Origin: Membranipora membranacea
Taxonomy: Eukaryota > Bryozoa > Gymnolaemata > Cheilostomatida > Membraniporidae
Reading direction: 5' to 3'
Assembly: GCA_914767715.1 (NCBI GenBank)
Contig: OU612073.1
Span: 2,790,001 to 2,854,000, forward strand
DNA length: 64,000 bases
Position 1 is the first letter of the stretch. Each line of letters begins with the position of its first letter. Shown here piece by piece: positions 12,001 to 22,540 of this stretch. The translations under genes and the position numbers were made by a program. The notes under the pieces were generated by a model. The model made no database searches. It saw nothing but the letters and a program-made list of their open reading frames with translations, and was not told the DNA's origin.

Positions 12001-13422
12001 TGATGTCACAGTCTCCCGGATGCGCAATACAAGAAACTATCACGTCAATACTATCCCTGAATCACAAACACTTACAGTAGTCAATTGTTACGAATTTTCT
12101 GATCAAGGCAAAATGGTAACTCACGTGAATCAAATCTACCCAGTTCTGCAGCCACATGTCCACACTTGGCATAGAAGTCAGCCTTACTCACACCCCAACT
12201 TGTCATGTTACAGCTGATGTATGCTGCATCCAAAGGCTCCAGGTATATATCCAAACCTATGAAATAAACAAAGATAGTGTCAGACAGAAATTGGTCATGG
12301 GACTTGTAAGACTATAGTATTGTGAATATAACCAATCCTTCTTTGAGCCTTCTCCGAACAAATTTATTTTCTTTATCTTTATCATCGCAGGTCGTTTCAA
12401 GCAAATAATTTGCACCAACTGATTGTCAAAATCAGGGTATGAAATCAATGAGAAAGATAAAATGGTGAGGGTTTACCATGTTACTGGTTGGAAATAATGA
12501 CACACCACTAGCCAGACATTTATAATTGTTAAAACTTTATTTATTGACTTATGAAATTTTTTTGTTAATTAATTTAATTTTGTCAACCAGTTGCTGCTAA
12601 TTATTTCACCATATGGCGACAATGCCGAGCTGGCAGTCGTTAGTTATCTTTGAGCGTATAATTTTCTATGTCAAAGACCTAAACAAGTTTATTAAATCCT
12701 GAAAAATAATTACCTTTATGCTTTTCTTTCAAACCGATCATATCTATACAACCATCACAGCCTGACACACAGTCATGGAAGGACACCCTTACAAAACCAG
12801 CTAATCTTGTCATATCATTGCGAACCAAATCTGTACATACTTGAGCCACAAATTTGTCCTAAAAATAATATAGAAAGTGGATTAACCCAAGGATGGTTGG
12901 GAGAGAGCAATAAATCTATAATGCTTCGCCTATGATTTGATGGCAATAATAAGCAAGCCTCCTAACCACATTGAACACATTTGCATTTCACCAAGGAGTT
13001 AGACACTCCTTGATTCCGAATGCCATATTAAGCAACGCCTTCTTCCTATATTTACACCCAGTAGACCATGTCATTGTCAATGACGTTAGGTAATGATTGA
13101 CTTGATCTAAGTGGTAGTCCTTGAAAATTGCACTGTGAGATACTACACTTAAATTTAACTTGTTCATTTAGTTGTGCTTGCAGAAGATTCTGAGTGGCTT
13201 ATTTTAAGGCAATGTGCTATGGATATTAAGGCTTGAATGAAATTATTGCCCCTTAGATAATCGTATCAACAAGAGGCCCGATGAACTACAGCAAAGTACT
13301 TTGTTACCGGATATATGAAGAAAAAAAGATCTCACCTCTTCTGTGGTTACCGCCTGAAGGAGGACTATGTATGACACTACTAGCAGCAATTTTAACATCA
13401 AAGAATGTGTTCTAAGATCCAT
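9017..13422 (-). CDS. Plant-type (class II/III-like) secreted haem peroxidase A
   Basis: Eight exons on the minus strand: 13336-13422, 12714-12858, 12125-12256, 11550-11741, 11105-11232, 10210-10343, 9557-9659 and 9017-9139. The sum is 1044 bp, giving 347 aa, and all phases join. Exon 1 starts at ATG 13420-13422 and codes for a hydrophobic leader (MDLRTHSLMLKLLLVVSYIV). Exon 2 has the distal site, Arg then FHDCVSGCDGC (catalytic His codon 12775-12777). Exon 5 opens with the proximal haem-ligand motif GAHTLGKAH (His 11225-11227). Many Cys residues suggest disulfides and secretion. This is the plant/fungal/bacterial haem peroxidase superfamily (Pfam PF00141 type), which oxidises small substrates with H2O2; it is rare in animals. 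Exon sizes are nearly those of copies B and C, so tandem duplication made the row. Natural substrate unknown. The gene is tail-to-tail with protease gene 1. Confidence 0.87.
10060..10209. repeat. Low-complexity CTAACTTA / ACTCCAA simple repeat
   Basis: Degenerate tandem short units made of ctaacttact, cttactaact and actccaac run up to the donor of exon 6 of peroxidase A. The splice donor acttac (read on minus as GTAAGT) is itself one of the repeat words. Confidence 0.75.
10313..10755. repeat. 147-148 bp tandem triplication of an exon-intron border
   Basis: Three units start at 10313, 10461 and 10608. Each carries the first 30 or so bases of exon 6 of peroxidase A with its 3' splice site (on minus, TGTAG then CACGAT- or CGCGAT-like), followed by AT-rich intron. 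The innermost copy, at 10343, is the one that reads into the full exon. In the other two the frame meets a TAA soon after GAEGAD. Confidence 0.8.
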
Positions 13423-13867
13423 TCTGCGACTTCTTCAACTTGAAGACAGACTATAAGTGATGTAAAACAATTGATATCAAGATGCCGATTATCGATGTGA
13501 CTCAAGAATAACATTGTGGTTAGGAGCTTGCTCTGCTCTCCATCAACGTGGCATATGAGTGACAATACTGCCTGCGATTGTGTTTCGGGTGCTCAGCTTA
13601 GATATTCAGCATACAAAAATGACTGACATGTATTGATGTTTTAGGAACGAAAGCTGCTACCAGGTTCAAATGAATTCCTTTAGTCGACACATTTGCTTAA
13701 TTTTGCAGCACAGCATTGTACAACTACAATTACAGCTGTTATTGGTCTATGGCCAGAGAGAGGGTATACACCCGAGGGTGCTGGGGGCTAGAACAATCAA
13801 CATTGAAAGCTCTCCCAATGGCATTCGGACCCACAATGTCTGCGGCACCATTGCCGATTGCGCCATC

Positions 13868-14004
13868 TCACATCCCCCAAAAAGAATGGGTTGATGGGGC
13901 TAATTGACATGCCCACTCTTCACAACTCAGAGTTGTGTTCTCTCGTCCCATAGCTCAGTCCACTCCGCCATTGCCACCTTACGCAACTCAGCGTACGTGT
14001 TAGG
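13868..14004 (+). repeat. Dispersed repeat, partner of 3998-4128
   Basis: This block is the inverted partner of 3998-4128 (shared words include gaatgggttgatggggct and tagctcagtcc). No function is seen. The rest of 13423-16247 holds the upstream region of peroxidase A and unremarkable AT-rich sequence; small open frames there match nothing I recognise. Confidence 0.6.
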
Positions 14005-16247
14005 GTTGTTGACCTTACATGGCCCGTTGCTGGGACCCCTTGAAGTGACAGGGTGTCAGTGCTGTTTTTCTACTTTGCAGGTTGATAATTTTCCAGGCTA
14101 GCATTTAAGTGATAATTGATCAAATGTTTCAGTTCAGCTTTGTTCACAAGTTTTTGCAAAGCGTATTACTAACATCTCCGTTTCAAACATGGGCGATTGT
14201 TAAATCAGACCAAAGTGTTATAAACCTGACGGAAATTGAGAAAACCGTATGTAAGTGATCAACTCTGATATACATATTGGTTACTTGCAGAGTGTGGCGC
14301 CGCTCAAAGTCATTCTAGAGAGAACGGCTGAGAAATATATTCGTATAATTTACACACCAAAAACAACCATTAAGCTGTTATATCCGTGGCAGATGTACAC
14401 AGTTTCCATCAATGATGGACGTATTAAACAAAAAGTTAATGAACAGTTTTTATTCAAGGACTGTAATGCCAACGTACAGTCGTAGCAGATTATATTTCTT
14501 ATTTATTACACAAAGTAAATAATGCATTTCTTTTTTTTCTTATTGTGTCTTTTAATTTCATTCCATTGCATTTCCGTTCGAGCGAAAAAAAGTAAAATAT
14601 TCACTGCTTGAATCGTCCTTGAGTTTGGTGAATCGTTATGGATTCAAGTACAAAGTTACAGTAAAATTTTCAGTGCAAAAAAAGACCATTTTGGCTGCAT
14701 GACTATGAGACAAACAACTTGGTGGTTGCTCTGTTGTCCAAACTTTTAAAACTACGTCAGCTCAAGACAATGTGTAGACTGTGTGGGATAAATATTATTA
14801 GTCCAAAGAATGATTTGTCTACAAGTCCATTATCAGACACAAAAGGAACACCTGAATATGATCCTAAAAATTCTCAGTTTTTATGCTTCAGTTTGTTTTA
14901 AACCCCAATCAGTAAATCTAATAAAAAACCACGATGGACAGGGATGTTGTCAATATGTTGGTCAATCACTATGTTGGATGCTTACGATATCCATGATTAT
15001 GAAACATCATGAGATCTGCCATGAGCGTGATTTGACTCGGCCTCCTGCTTCACAGTGTTTGACGCCATACACCTACGCTGCTGTATCGATGCAAAGTGAA
15101 TGAAGGAATACCAACCAATGCAAATTGAAGATTAACCAATGTTATTTCCATGATTTGATAATTCCTTATTTCGACGTGACATCAAACCATGATACCATAG
15201 TGTAAGTTGGGTTAGGGGATGTTACAGTAGGCATGTTCCTCATGTCAGATAGTACATGTCATATAGTTCTATCTCAGGAGTAATAACCAGGAAACTAGAC
15301 ATCGTTTGAGTTAAGCCATCTCCTTTTGGTATGTGAGAAAATCAAACAGGACTTGCTTAAAGACTTGCATAAACATAAAAGCATCAGGAGTCAACTTCGT
15401 TTGACAACATTGCAAATCATGCACTTTCATTTCTCTGTTATGCCTTAAATCGTTGTCGGCTGGCACCTCCTCTCTTATTCAAATCCAGTGATGAACATAA
15501 GAATAGCTACGTTTATTGCATACGCTAATATCTGACAAAATACAAAGCGTTTGTTTCGCCTTGTTTGAAATTTCAAAAGTTATATGTGTCAAGTTTCACA
15601 GGGATCCTTATACACAGGGATACAAATTTCACAGGGATATTTAAAACTCCCATTGATACATGATCAAACAGTGAAACAATAAAGCAGCAGAGCACATCAA
15701 ACAGATTATTTTCTTGATTTAGCCGAATTAGATTTTTGATATTTCGTCAAATTGCAATTGAGTCCCAGTCTTTGTAATTGTTTAAAGTAAAAAATCATGG
15801 TTATATGTTTGTGGATATTTGTCTGACTATGTGATTCTTTTGATGGATTGATCAGTTGTTATTTGCAAATGGACAACCTCACTTTCATATGCTTGACGTT
15901 GTACTGTTCACCATAACAGGCATGCAGGATGAGCAAGCTAATAGTGATCACTCTGCAGAAATTAAATAAACATCAATTTATGAGTTGCAAGGGAACCCAG
16001 GATATAAAAAAATGCCAATAAGACAATGTTCATAGACAGTGTTGTCACACAAATATAGGTTGATAGCATCTGGTTGTTGATTGATTTGATTGATTTGTAT
16101 TCTATCACTAACTGTAAAAGTTGCGAGAAAAAGGTTGCTGGTACACATACTCTGCTAAAAAATAATGAAGTTGCCTTGCATGCAAAAATAATATTATTAA
16201 AAAGTAGTTAGAAAATTGTATTATCAATATAAATGCACATGACTGTT

Positions 16248-17030
16248 TCAAAAAGCTGTCTTTGACCCAGGCAGTGCGGTATTTAGGGTGTCTAAGCCGA
16301 CCTGAGGGGCATCGTTTGAGGTGATTCTGGATAAAGTGTTCGTCATCAGTGAAATCTGCATTACAAAAGTTTTTAAATGAGTGTTAACTAGAGTGTTGAG
16401 ATCATAATTTAGTTGTGATCCGAGCGAGGAATCATCTTTAAATATTTTGCGCATGTCCTTCTTATCTTGTTGTTAAATGGCAGGATAGAGGACTGGTAGA
16501 CAATAAATTATAAGTGAAGCAATAAAACTTTTAAAAAGCATGCATGCTAGTGGCTTGGTACTCAGATACAGAAAGTTTTTAATGAATACATTCTTTGATT
16601 TGCCTTACGAACAACATTTTGGGTGTGGGCTTCAAATCTAAGCTTCTGGTCAATCTCACAGAAAGAAATAACTGATCCATTAAGTAGGAGGCTAGGGCTG
16701 ACAGGTCTTTCACGTTGAGTTGAAAATAACATTTCTTTAGTTTTGCCTGTGTTTAAGAGGAGGTCAAGATCTGAGCATTGATTAGCTATTCTATTTACTT
16801 CAGAAAAGTAACAATTTAAATCGGAGGAATTACCTATGAGTCCAATCGAACAAGTATCATCCGCATATTTTAAAACATGAAAGTTCTGACATCTAGATCT
16901 AATTCCATCAGTATACAATGAAAACAATAGAGGACTTAGTACATATCCTTGTGGGGTGCCAGTGTTGGTTGAGTGTAAATCATAATTACCAGAACAGCAA
17001 GCACCAAAACAGTATTTCGATATTTACTCA
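16248..17030 (-). mobile_element. 5'-truncated non-LTR retrotransposon (reverse transcriptase fragment)
   Basis: The minus strand encodes the RT palm: a GTPQGYVLSP motif (about 16935-16965), then LKYADDT (about 16850-16880), followed by a C-terminal region ending near 16248. GxPQG and YADD are the hallmark RT motifs 4 and 5. The style of the YADD neighbourhood resembles CR1/Rex1-like LINEs, but the clade is a guess. No endonuclease is visible, the frame is broken around 16455-16560, and the element is probably dead. Confidence 0.8.
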
Positions 17031-17104
17031 GTTGATAAAGGAGTATAAATTATAAATAATTGCCTGTAATTTAAAAAAAAATAACATGGGGCAAATCAAA
17101 GAAC

Positions 17105-17200
17105 AAGTTTGACCAAATTTGCCTGCATTATGAGTGGCTACTGTCCTACAGGTAAGCGGAATGCAGATCTAGGAGGAGCAACTTCAGATGTAAGCATATA
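17105..17200. repeat. Diverged copy of the TTTGCCTGCAT palindromic MITE family
   Basis: It begins gtttgaccaaatttgcctgc and ends with a partial inverted copy containing gcggaatgcag and gaggagcaact. It is much more diverged than the copy at 24444-24562. Confidence 0.4.
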
Positions 17201-17934
17201 AGATCTGACTCGATCTAGGAATGTCAAGGATATTAGTATTTATAGATTTCTTTTATCGCTTTTGAGCCCAACAGGAATGGGTTAATCATATCCGACTATC
17301 TGCTTTATATTACAGAAGGCCAGATCTCTCGATGTACTCATCTTAGTAGGAATAGAGGCAGCTCCACCTTCCACTGCCACTAGAGGTTCAGTCTGTGCAG
17401 CATGTAGTGTGTCGATCATCTTTGTTAAAGCCTACAACATGATATTATAAACTATATCGAATTATGTTATTTGTCTAAGGTCTTGTCATCCCTATGAGGC
17501 TACTCAAAGCATGTAACCAAAGGTAAAGTTGGCATTGTGGGATGTCTGAATACAAGGGCAAGCAAAAAATCTACCTTAATGGCTCACTTCCTATTGTACC
17601 TTTCCACACTGTAGACTAAACCAGGGTGGAAAGCCTTTTCAAAAGATGATGGGAACTTGTCTCCCAGAGAGGAGCAAGCAAGCTGTTCCGAGCGTTAGAT
17701 GCTTTGTATTTTTTTTCCGTGGCGATGGCCACATGCAGATGTGGATCTGGGCAAAAGAAGATTACCAGGGCCGTACGTTACTATGCAACACTAGTGTAAA
17801 AAATGCCAGCCAAAATCTCAATGGGTGATTTCCCTTCAAATTCAGGGAGAGTCTCAATATAAGCAGTATTATTGGTTATAGACTTGTACATACACAGAAA
17901 ATTTATGTTGGTAAGTAATTTTAAGAAGGACACT

Positions 17935-18056
17935 CATCCAAGGGTCTCGGGTCTGAAACAACCAGTCTTGATATCTCTCCCAGCAAGGCTAGAACTGACG
18001 ACCCTGCTGCACTAAGCGCTGCCCAATTGAGCCATCTCACCAGCCCCAAGAAAGGA
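17935..18056 (-). repeat. tRNA-derived SINE-like fragment
   Basis: On the minus strand the sequence starts GGGGCTGGTGAGATGGCTCA and runs through a D-arm-like box A region. It has no intact cloverleaf or acceptor stem. It lies in intron 7 of peroxidase B. Confidence 0.5.
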
Positions 18057-21039
18057 GAGGTTGATGGCATAGAAATGTGAACAGCATATGGTTTTCTAGC
18101 CAACAATAGACACAGCTCAATTTTTATTATCATTATTAATTTATTTTTATGATCATGTCTAACTACATGAACCATAGTAATGATACATTTTGGCTAGTTT
18201 GCTAAAAATGTTTCACCATGTCGTGACACATTAGGTGTAGTTGTTATTCTTTGCGTAGAATCCTTTGACTAACAATTCCCATAAAATTAATTTTACGAGG
18301 CATCTGCGTGCACTGATGCTAATCGAGGATCGACCAAAGTTTGTGTCAGTAAGTTGTAAACGGTAAGTCAGCAAAGTGATAAATATGTTTTTTTCAGTCA
18401 TGTTCGACCAGAGATTTGAACCTACACGCTACAATGAACAGGTGCTTGCTCTTGTTTGAATCAAACTGACAACTGATGGCAGGGGCTGTGCACAAAATAT
18501 CAGTAGTCACAATATAAGCTTTCAACCCACCCGTCCAAAATCTCTCAACCACAGAATATTATCTTCGGAGTATTCCTCAACAAATGCCTTTGTCCCTTCA
18601 GATAGCATGCGATGCAGCTTATTTGTGTTTTTGACAGTACAACTACAATGATAAACCAGAATATATTAATTGAATCTATAAAAATCCTAGAGAGGGTGAA
18701 TAAGTACCTGTATGGGATGCAAGTTAACTAATGTGTTGGCACTGGTCGGATGTTTTATGGGAAGGATGGAAACAAAACTTATTGAGATTATAATGAAAGT
18801 GAAAGTTGGCAAGTCTCATTGTCACTAAATCTTGGCAGGTACTTTCAGTGACTTGCAGTTTGCACTCTCTCTGGCCTATAAGCCAACACCTTTTCTAAGG
18901 CAAGCGGGCTACAGTTATAATTTTCTCACTTCAGATGGATATTGCACAAACCTACTGTCCATTCGAGTTAACTGTTATGTCATATTTCAGGCAGAGATCT
19001 GTATTTAGCATCAGTTTTGTATGGTTTGATCCAACAGACCACTGCCATCGAGGTATTTCACCTTCTGCTGCGGCATTGTACTACAAAATAAAATAATAGT
19101 AAATAATAAAGATAATATAAATATGTCGATTCTATTTGAGTCCCTCCATTTGCAAGTTTTATCAGTGACAGTAACTTGAGACCAGTTCATATTTCTGAAG
19201 CCAGTCCATTTATTTATAGGTTCTGGAGCCCTCGGTAATAATCTACGTCTAAATGCCTCTCGCCTGGTCCGTCGACCCAAGCATTTGTAAAACCAGAATC
19301 TGTCGGGTGAGCTCTGCCAAGTGTGTGTGCACCTAAAGTGTTAAACTAAAAGGCTTTACCAATTTGTCAGTCTGAATTCTTGCATCCTCATCTTTTGGAA
19401 GATGCCACCTTCATGTGGTGCGTGCTCTATAATTAAAGTTCCCTTTCAATGAGCAATATCTCAAGTTTCATGAAAGGAGTTTGGCAGGTTTTATTAAGAA
19501 ATAAGATAGCCGTTATATGAAATACAAGAAAGTTGAGGCACAGTCCGTATAGAATAACTTACCCATAAATGCGACACATTCCCTGTTGTCTAATCCAAAT
19601 GTTTTCAGGCACCATTCTAGGACATTTAGACTTTGTTTTGCATCAGGGAAGAAGCCTGGGTTCTCATCTATCACATGACTATTTACATCGCTGCAGTCCT
19701 GCCGGCCATATCTGAATGAAATATCTAGATCCTCAGGTGTTGAAATTTGGGCTGAAATACAAAAGCATGATTGTTGCAAGTTCCAGTCTAAAAAACAGAA
19801 CTAGATCAGACAAGGAGCTAGAGACTCCTTGGATCAGGCAGACTCAAACAAAGAATCATCATGGGTCAATAGTTTATTTACGGTTGCATGTTGAAATTAA
19901 CATGCCATATTCAAAACTAGAGACAGATGTAGTTGATGATGATCCAATGATGATGTAGCAGTTGAATCGAATAGGTGTAACAGATGCAATAGTTATGTAA
20001 GATGTGATATAATATGTGACATATCAGGGCCATAGTTTTGAAAAAAATGGTAGGGGAGGCAAAAGTGTGAGGCGAGTCCGGAGCATCAACAGCAAGTTTC
20101 TTCCGGGCAATTTAAGGCATATAATAAGCAAACGGAATTGAAGAGGAGCTGATTCTGACATGGATTATTCAACAATAGTGGTTTTAGACGGCTGTATTTA
20201 GCTTCCAAGGGGAGGCAGTTCCTCGTTGCTTCCCCTAAAACTATGTGTTTGCATATATTTGAATGTTTAGATGCTGATCAGAGATGAAAAATAAATACAG
20301 TTACTCGCGTGAATCGAATCTCCCTAGTTCTGCAGCCAACTGCCCACACTTGACATAAAAGTCGGCCTTACTCACACCCCTACCTGTCATGTTACAGCCG
20401 TCATAGGCAGCATCCAACACATTCAGGTAAGTAGCTAAAACTATATATCGAAAAAAAAGAAGGATGTTATCAAATTGAGAATGGGTTTGTGAGGAGTGTA
20501 TAAAAATCAATCTTACGTCATAGAACAGTATGATAGTGGGGTTTTTCTGAATAATAATTTTTTAAGGTGAGTTATTCAGGAAATTAAGATATCTATAACA
20601 AAATTGAAGAGAGTGTAATGAATTGATATATCATATAATTATTTTTATAACAACAAGAAAAGATTGCTGTGGTATTGAGGGACACTGACCAGAAGACAGT
20701 TTCAGACAAGTACAAATTGACCTGCTTTTTCTTCACTTTTAGAGGAATACAACCATTACAGCCCTGCACACCGTTGACAAGGGCTACTCTTACAAAACCT
20801 GCTAATCTTGCTCCATCACTGCGAGTCAAATCTGTGCATGCTTGTGCAACATAACTGTCCTGTAAATAATATGACATGCTAGTATATATAGCTCAATCAT
20901 TATCATCCACAATCATAAAAACATCATGAGTGTATACTTCACTTTGTGAGCAAAAGATACAATTTGGGGCAGAGAGGTCGCTTGCGAGTTGCTGAGTGGT
21001 ATGTGAGAAGATGCATGAATTGATGCATGGGTGCTGTGA

Positions 21040-21190
21040 AGTTTCTTGGAAGCATACTTCTGATAACACAACCCAAGCACCTTTTAGGGACAAAAGAGCA
21101 ATTGTTCTTCCAGAGATCATCACGCCCACCAGGAATGGAACACTTGCACTGAAGACCTTGGTTTACCCATTGAGCTACAACGCTAATATT
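21040..21190 (-). repeat. tRNA-derived SINE-like fragment
   Basis: Read on minus it contains GTAGCTCAATGGGTAA (box A like), a weak box B (GTGTTCCATTCC) and then GATGATCTCTGGAA. That last word is shared with the SINE-like block inside the foldback element at 44.9 kb. It lies in intron 1 of peroxidase B. Confidence 0.5.
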
Positions 21191-21633
21191 TTCCCACACT
21201 CATTTCAGATGAATATTGACACAAGGCTATATATTTCTCCATAACGAGCCTACTGTGTATTTTACCACTAATCCATGAAGTCATATCAATAGATTCAACT
21301 TACCACTTCAGTGTTTACTGTTTGGATGTAAGATATGTATGATACCACGAACAGCAGTTTAAAAATCAGCGCATAAATTCCTAGCTTCATATTTTAACTT
21401 CACTATACCATCTAAACATTTGATTGTAAGGGATGCAACACAGCACTTCTCATCAATATTTGACAGGGACATTTGTTGGCCGAGTTTGTAACAAAGTAGT
21501 CTATCGCTTCATCTTAAAACTAGACCTGGCATAAATAGTAATGGGTTATAAAAGAAAGCTGCTACCAGTTGTACTAGCTATATATTACTGGACGAGTTAA
21601 CATGTTGTCTGGATGCCTCATCCACACTACACC

Positions 21634-21743
21634 AAGTTTAGTCCATTTGCCTGTATTTTGAGTTGTTCCCCCTCCACTTGTCACGTGGCAGGGTTACCAG
21701 TGAAAATGGAGCAACTGGAATGCAGCCAACTGGATCAGACTTA
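21634..21743. mobile_element. Palindromic MITE copy (TTTGCCTGCAT family)
   Basis: It starts agtttagtccatttgcctg and ends with an inverted arm (ggagcaactggaatgcagcc). Same family as 24444-24562, 23043-23108 and 54861-54925. It lies in the spacer between peroxidases C and B (21391-22540), which otherwise holds no recognised gene. Confidence 0.6.
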
Positions 21744-22540
21744 GTCAACATTCACACTAGTTGATTTTTTTAATCTGTTTAAACTATCAATGTTTGATGC
21801 ATTTGTTTATATTATCGACACGGGTATCTTGCTTGAGTTGCTGGTTCTCTGCTGATGGCTGTGAGGTCCAAATGATGGTAGTACAATCATTAACATTTGG
21901 TCTATGAAAATAATTTTATGATAATCTGCAAACTTTATTAATTCTCATGTGCTATTTTCATATGTAGATTACTCCAGATATTCTGACCTCAGGCAGGATG
22001 CTTTCGATTTAGCAGATATTTATTTGAAATTTGAAGCATAATTCCTAAACTCTTAATGACATTGCATGCTCGCCATACTTGATCATTGTGTAGATGTGAT
22101 CCTAATAACTGGAAATACTAGAAATATGATCAGAATCTCTAAGAGTTGTATTTGTTCAAAAGTAAAGGTCAATATAAAATGGTTTTAGACTCATGGTTCC
22201 AGGAAAAACGTTAAAAAAAAATTAAAAAGCTTTCTATAATTGACTGCTCACTTGGTATAAAGGAATAAAAATAAAGCTTCACATATTAATATAAACAAGG
22301 AAATTTCAGGGGTTTGATGTGGTACCTAGAAATTGCCTAATAAAAAAATTAAAGTGTTGTGTCAAATAAAAAAGATCCAAAAAATAAAGATCACTATTCA
22401 CTTGCACTATGCAGATTTTTTTACAATTCAATTTCAGATTTCTTGGGAGAATAATGCTCATTATACACTTTTATATCTTTCATTTTGTTGTCTCAATGTG
22501 ATCAGGTTAAGAGATGAGCAGTCTATGAACAGGTTTGGTC

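Larger units (their letters stand above)
17282..21390 (-). pseudogene. Peroxidase B: plant-type peroxidase copy with destroyed active site
   Basis: Exon equivalents on minus: 21304-21390, 20722-20859, 20309-20440, 19563-19751, about 19205-19332, 18956-19080, 18531-18642 and 17282-17431. Most exons keep an open frame and the leader starts at ATG 21388-21390. The lesions are several. The distal FHDC of copies A and C reads LVNG here (His replaced by Val at 20776-20778). Exon 2 is 138 bp instead of 145, so it no longer joins exon 3 in phase. Exon 3 ends in GC rather than GT. Exon 5, which still has GAHTLGRAH (His 19325-19327), meets a TAA at 19214-19216 and has no GT donor where its sisters do. 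I read it as a recent pseudogene. An alternative is a catalytically dead, differently spliced protein, because exons 6-8 look well kept. Confidence 0.75.
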
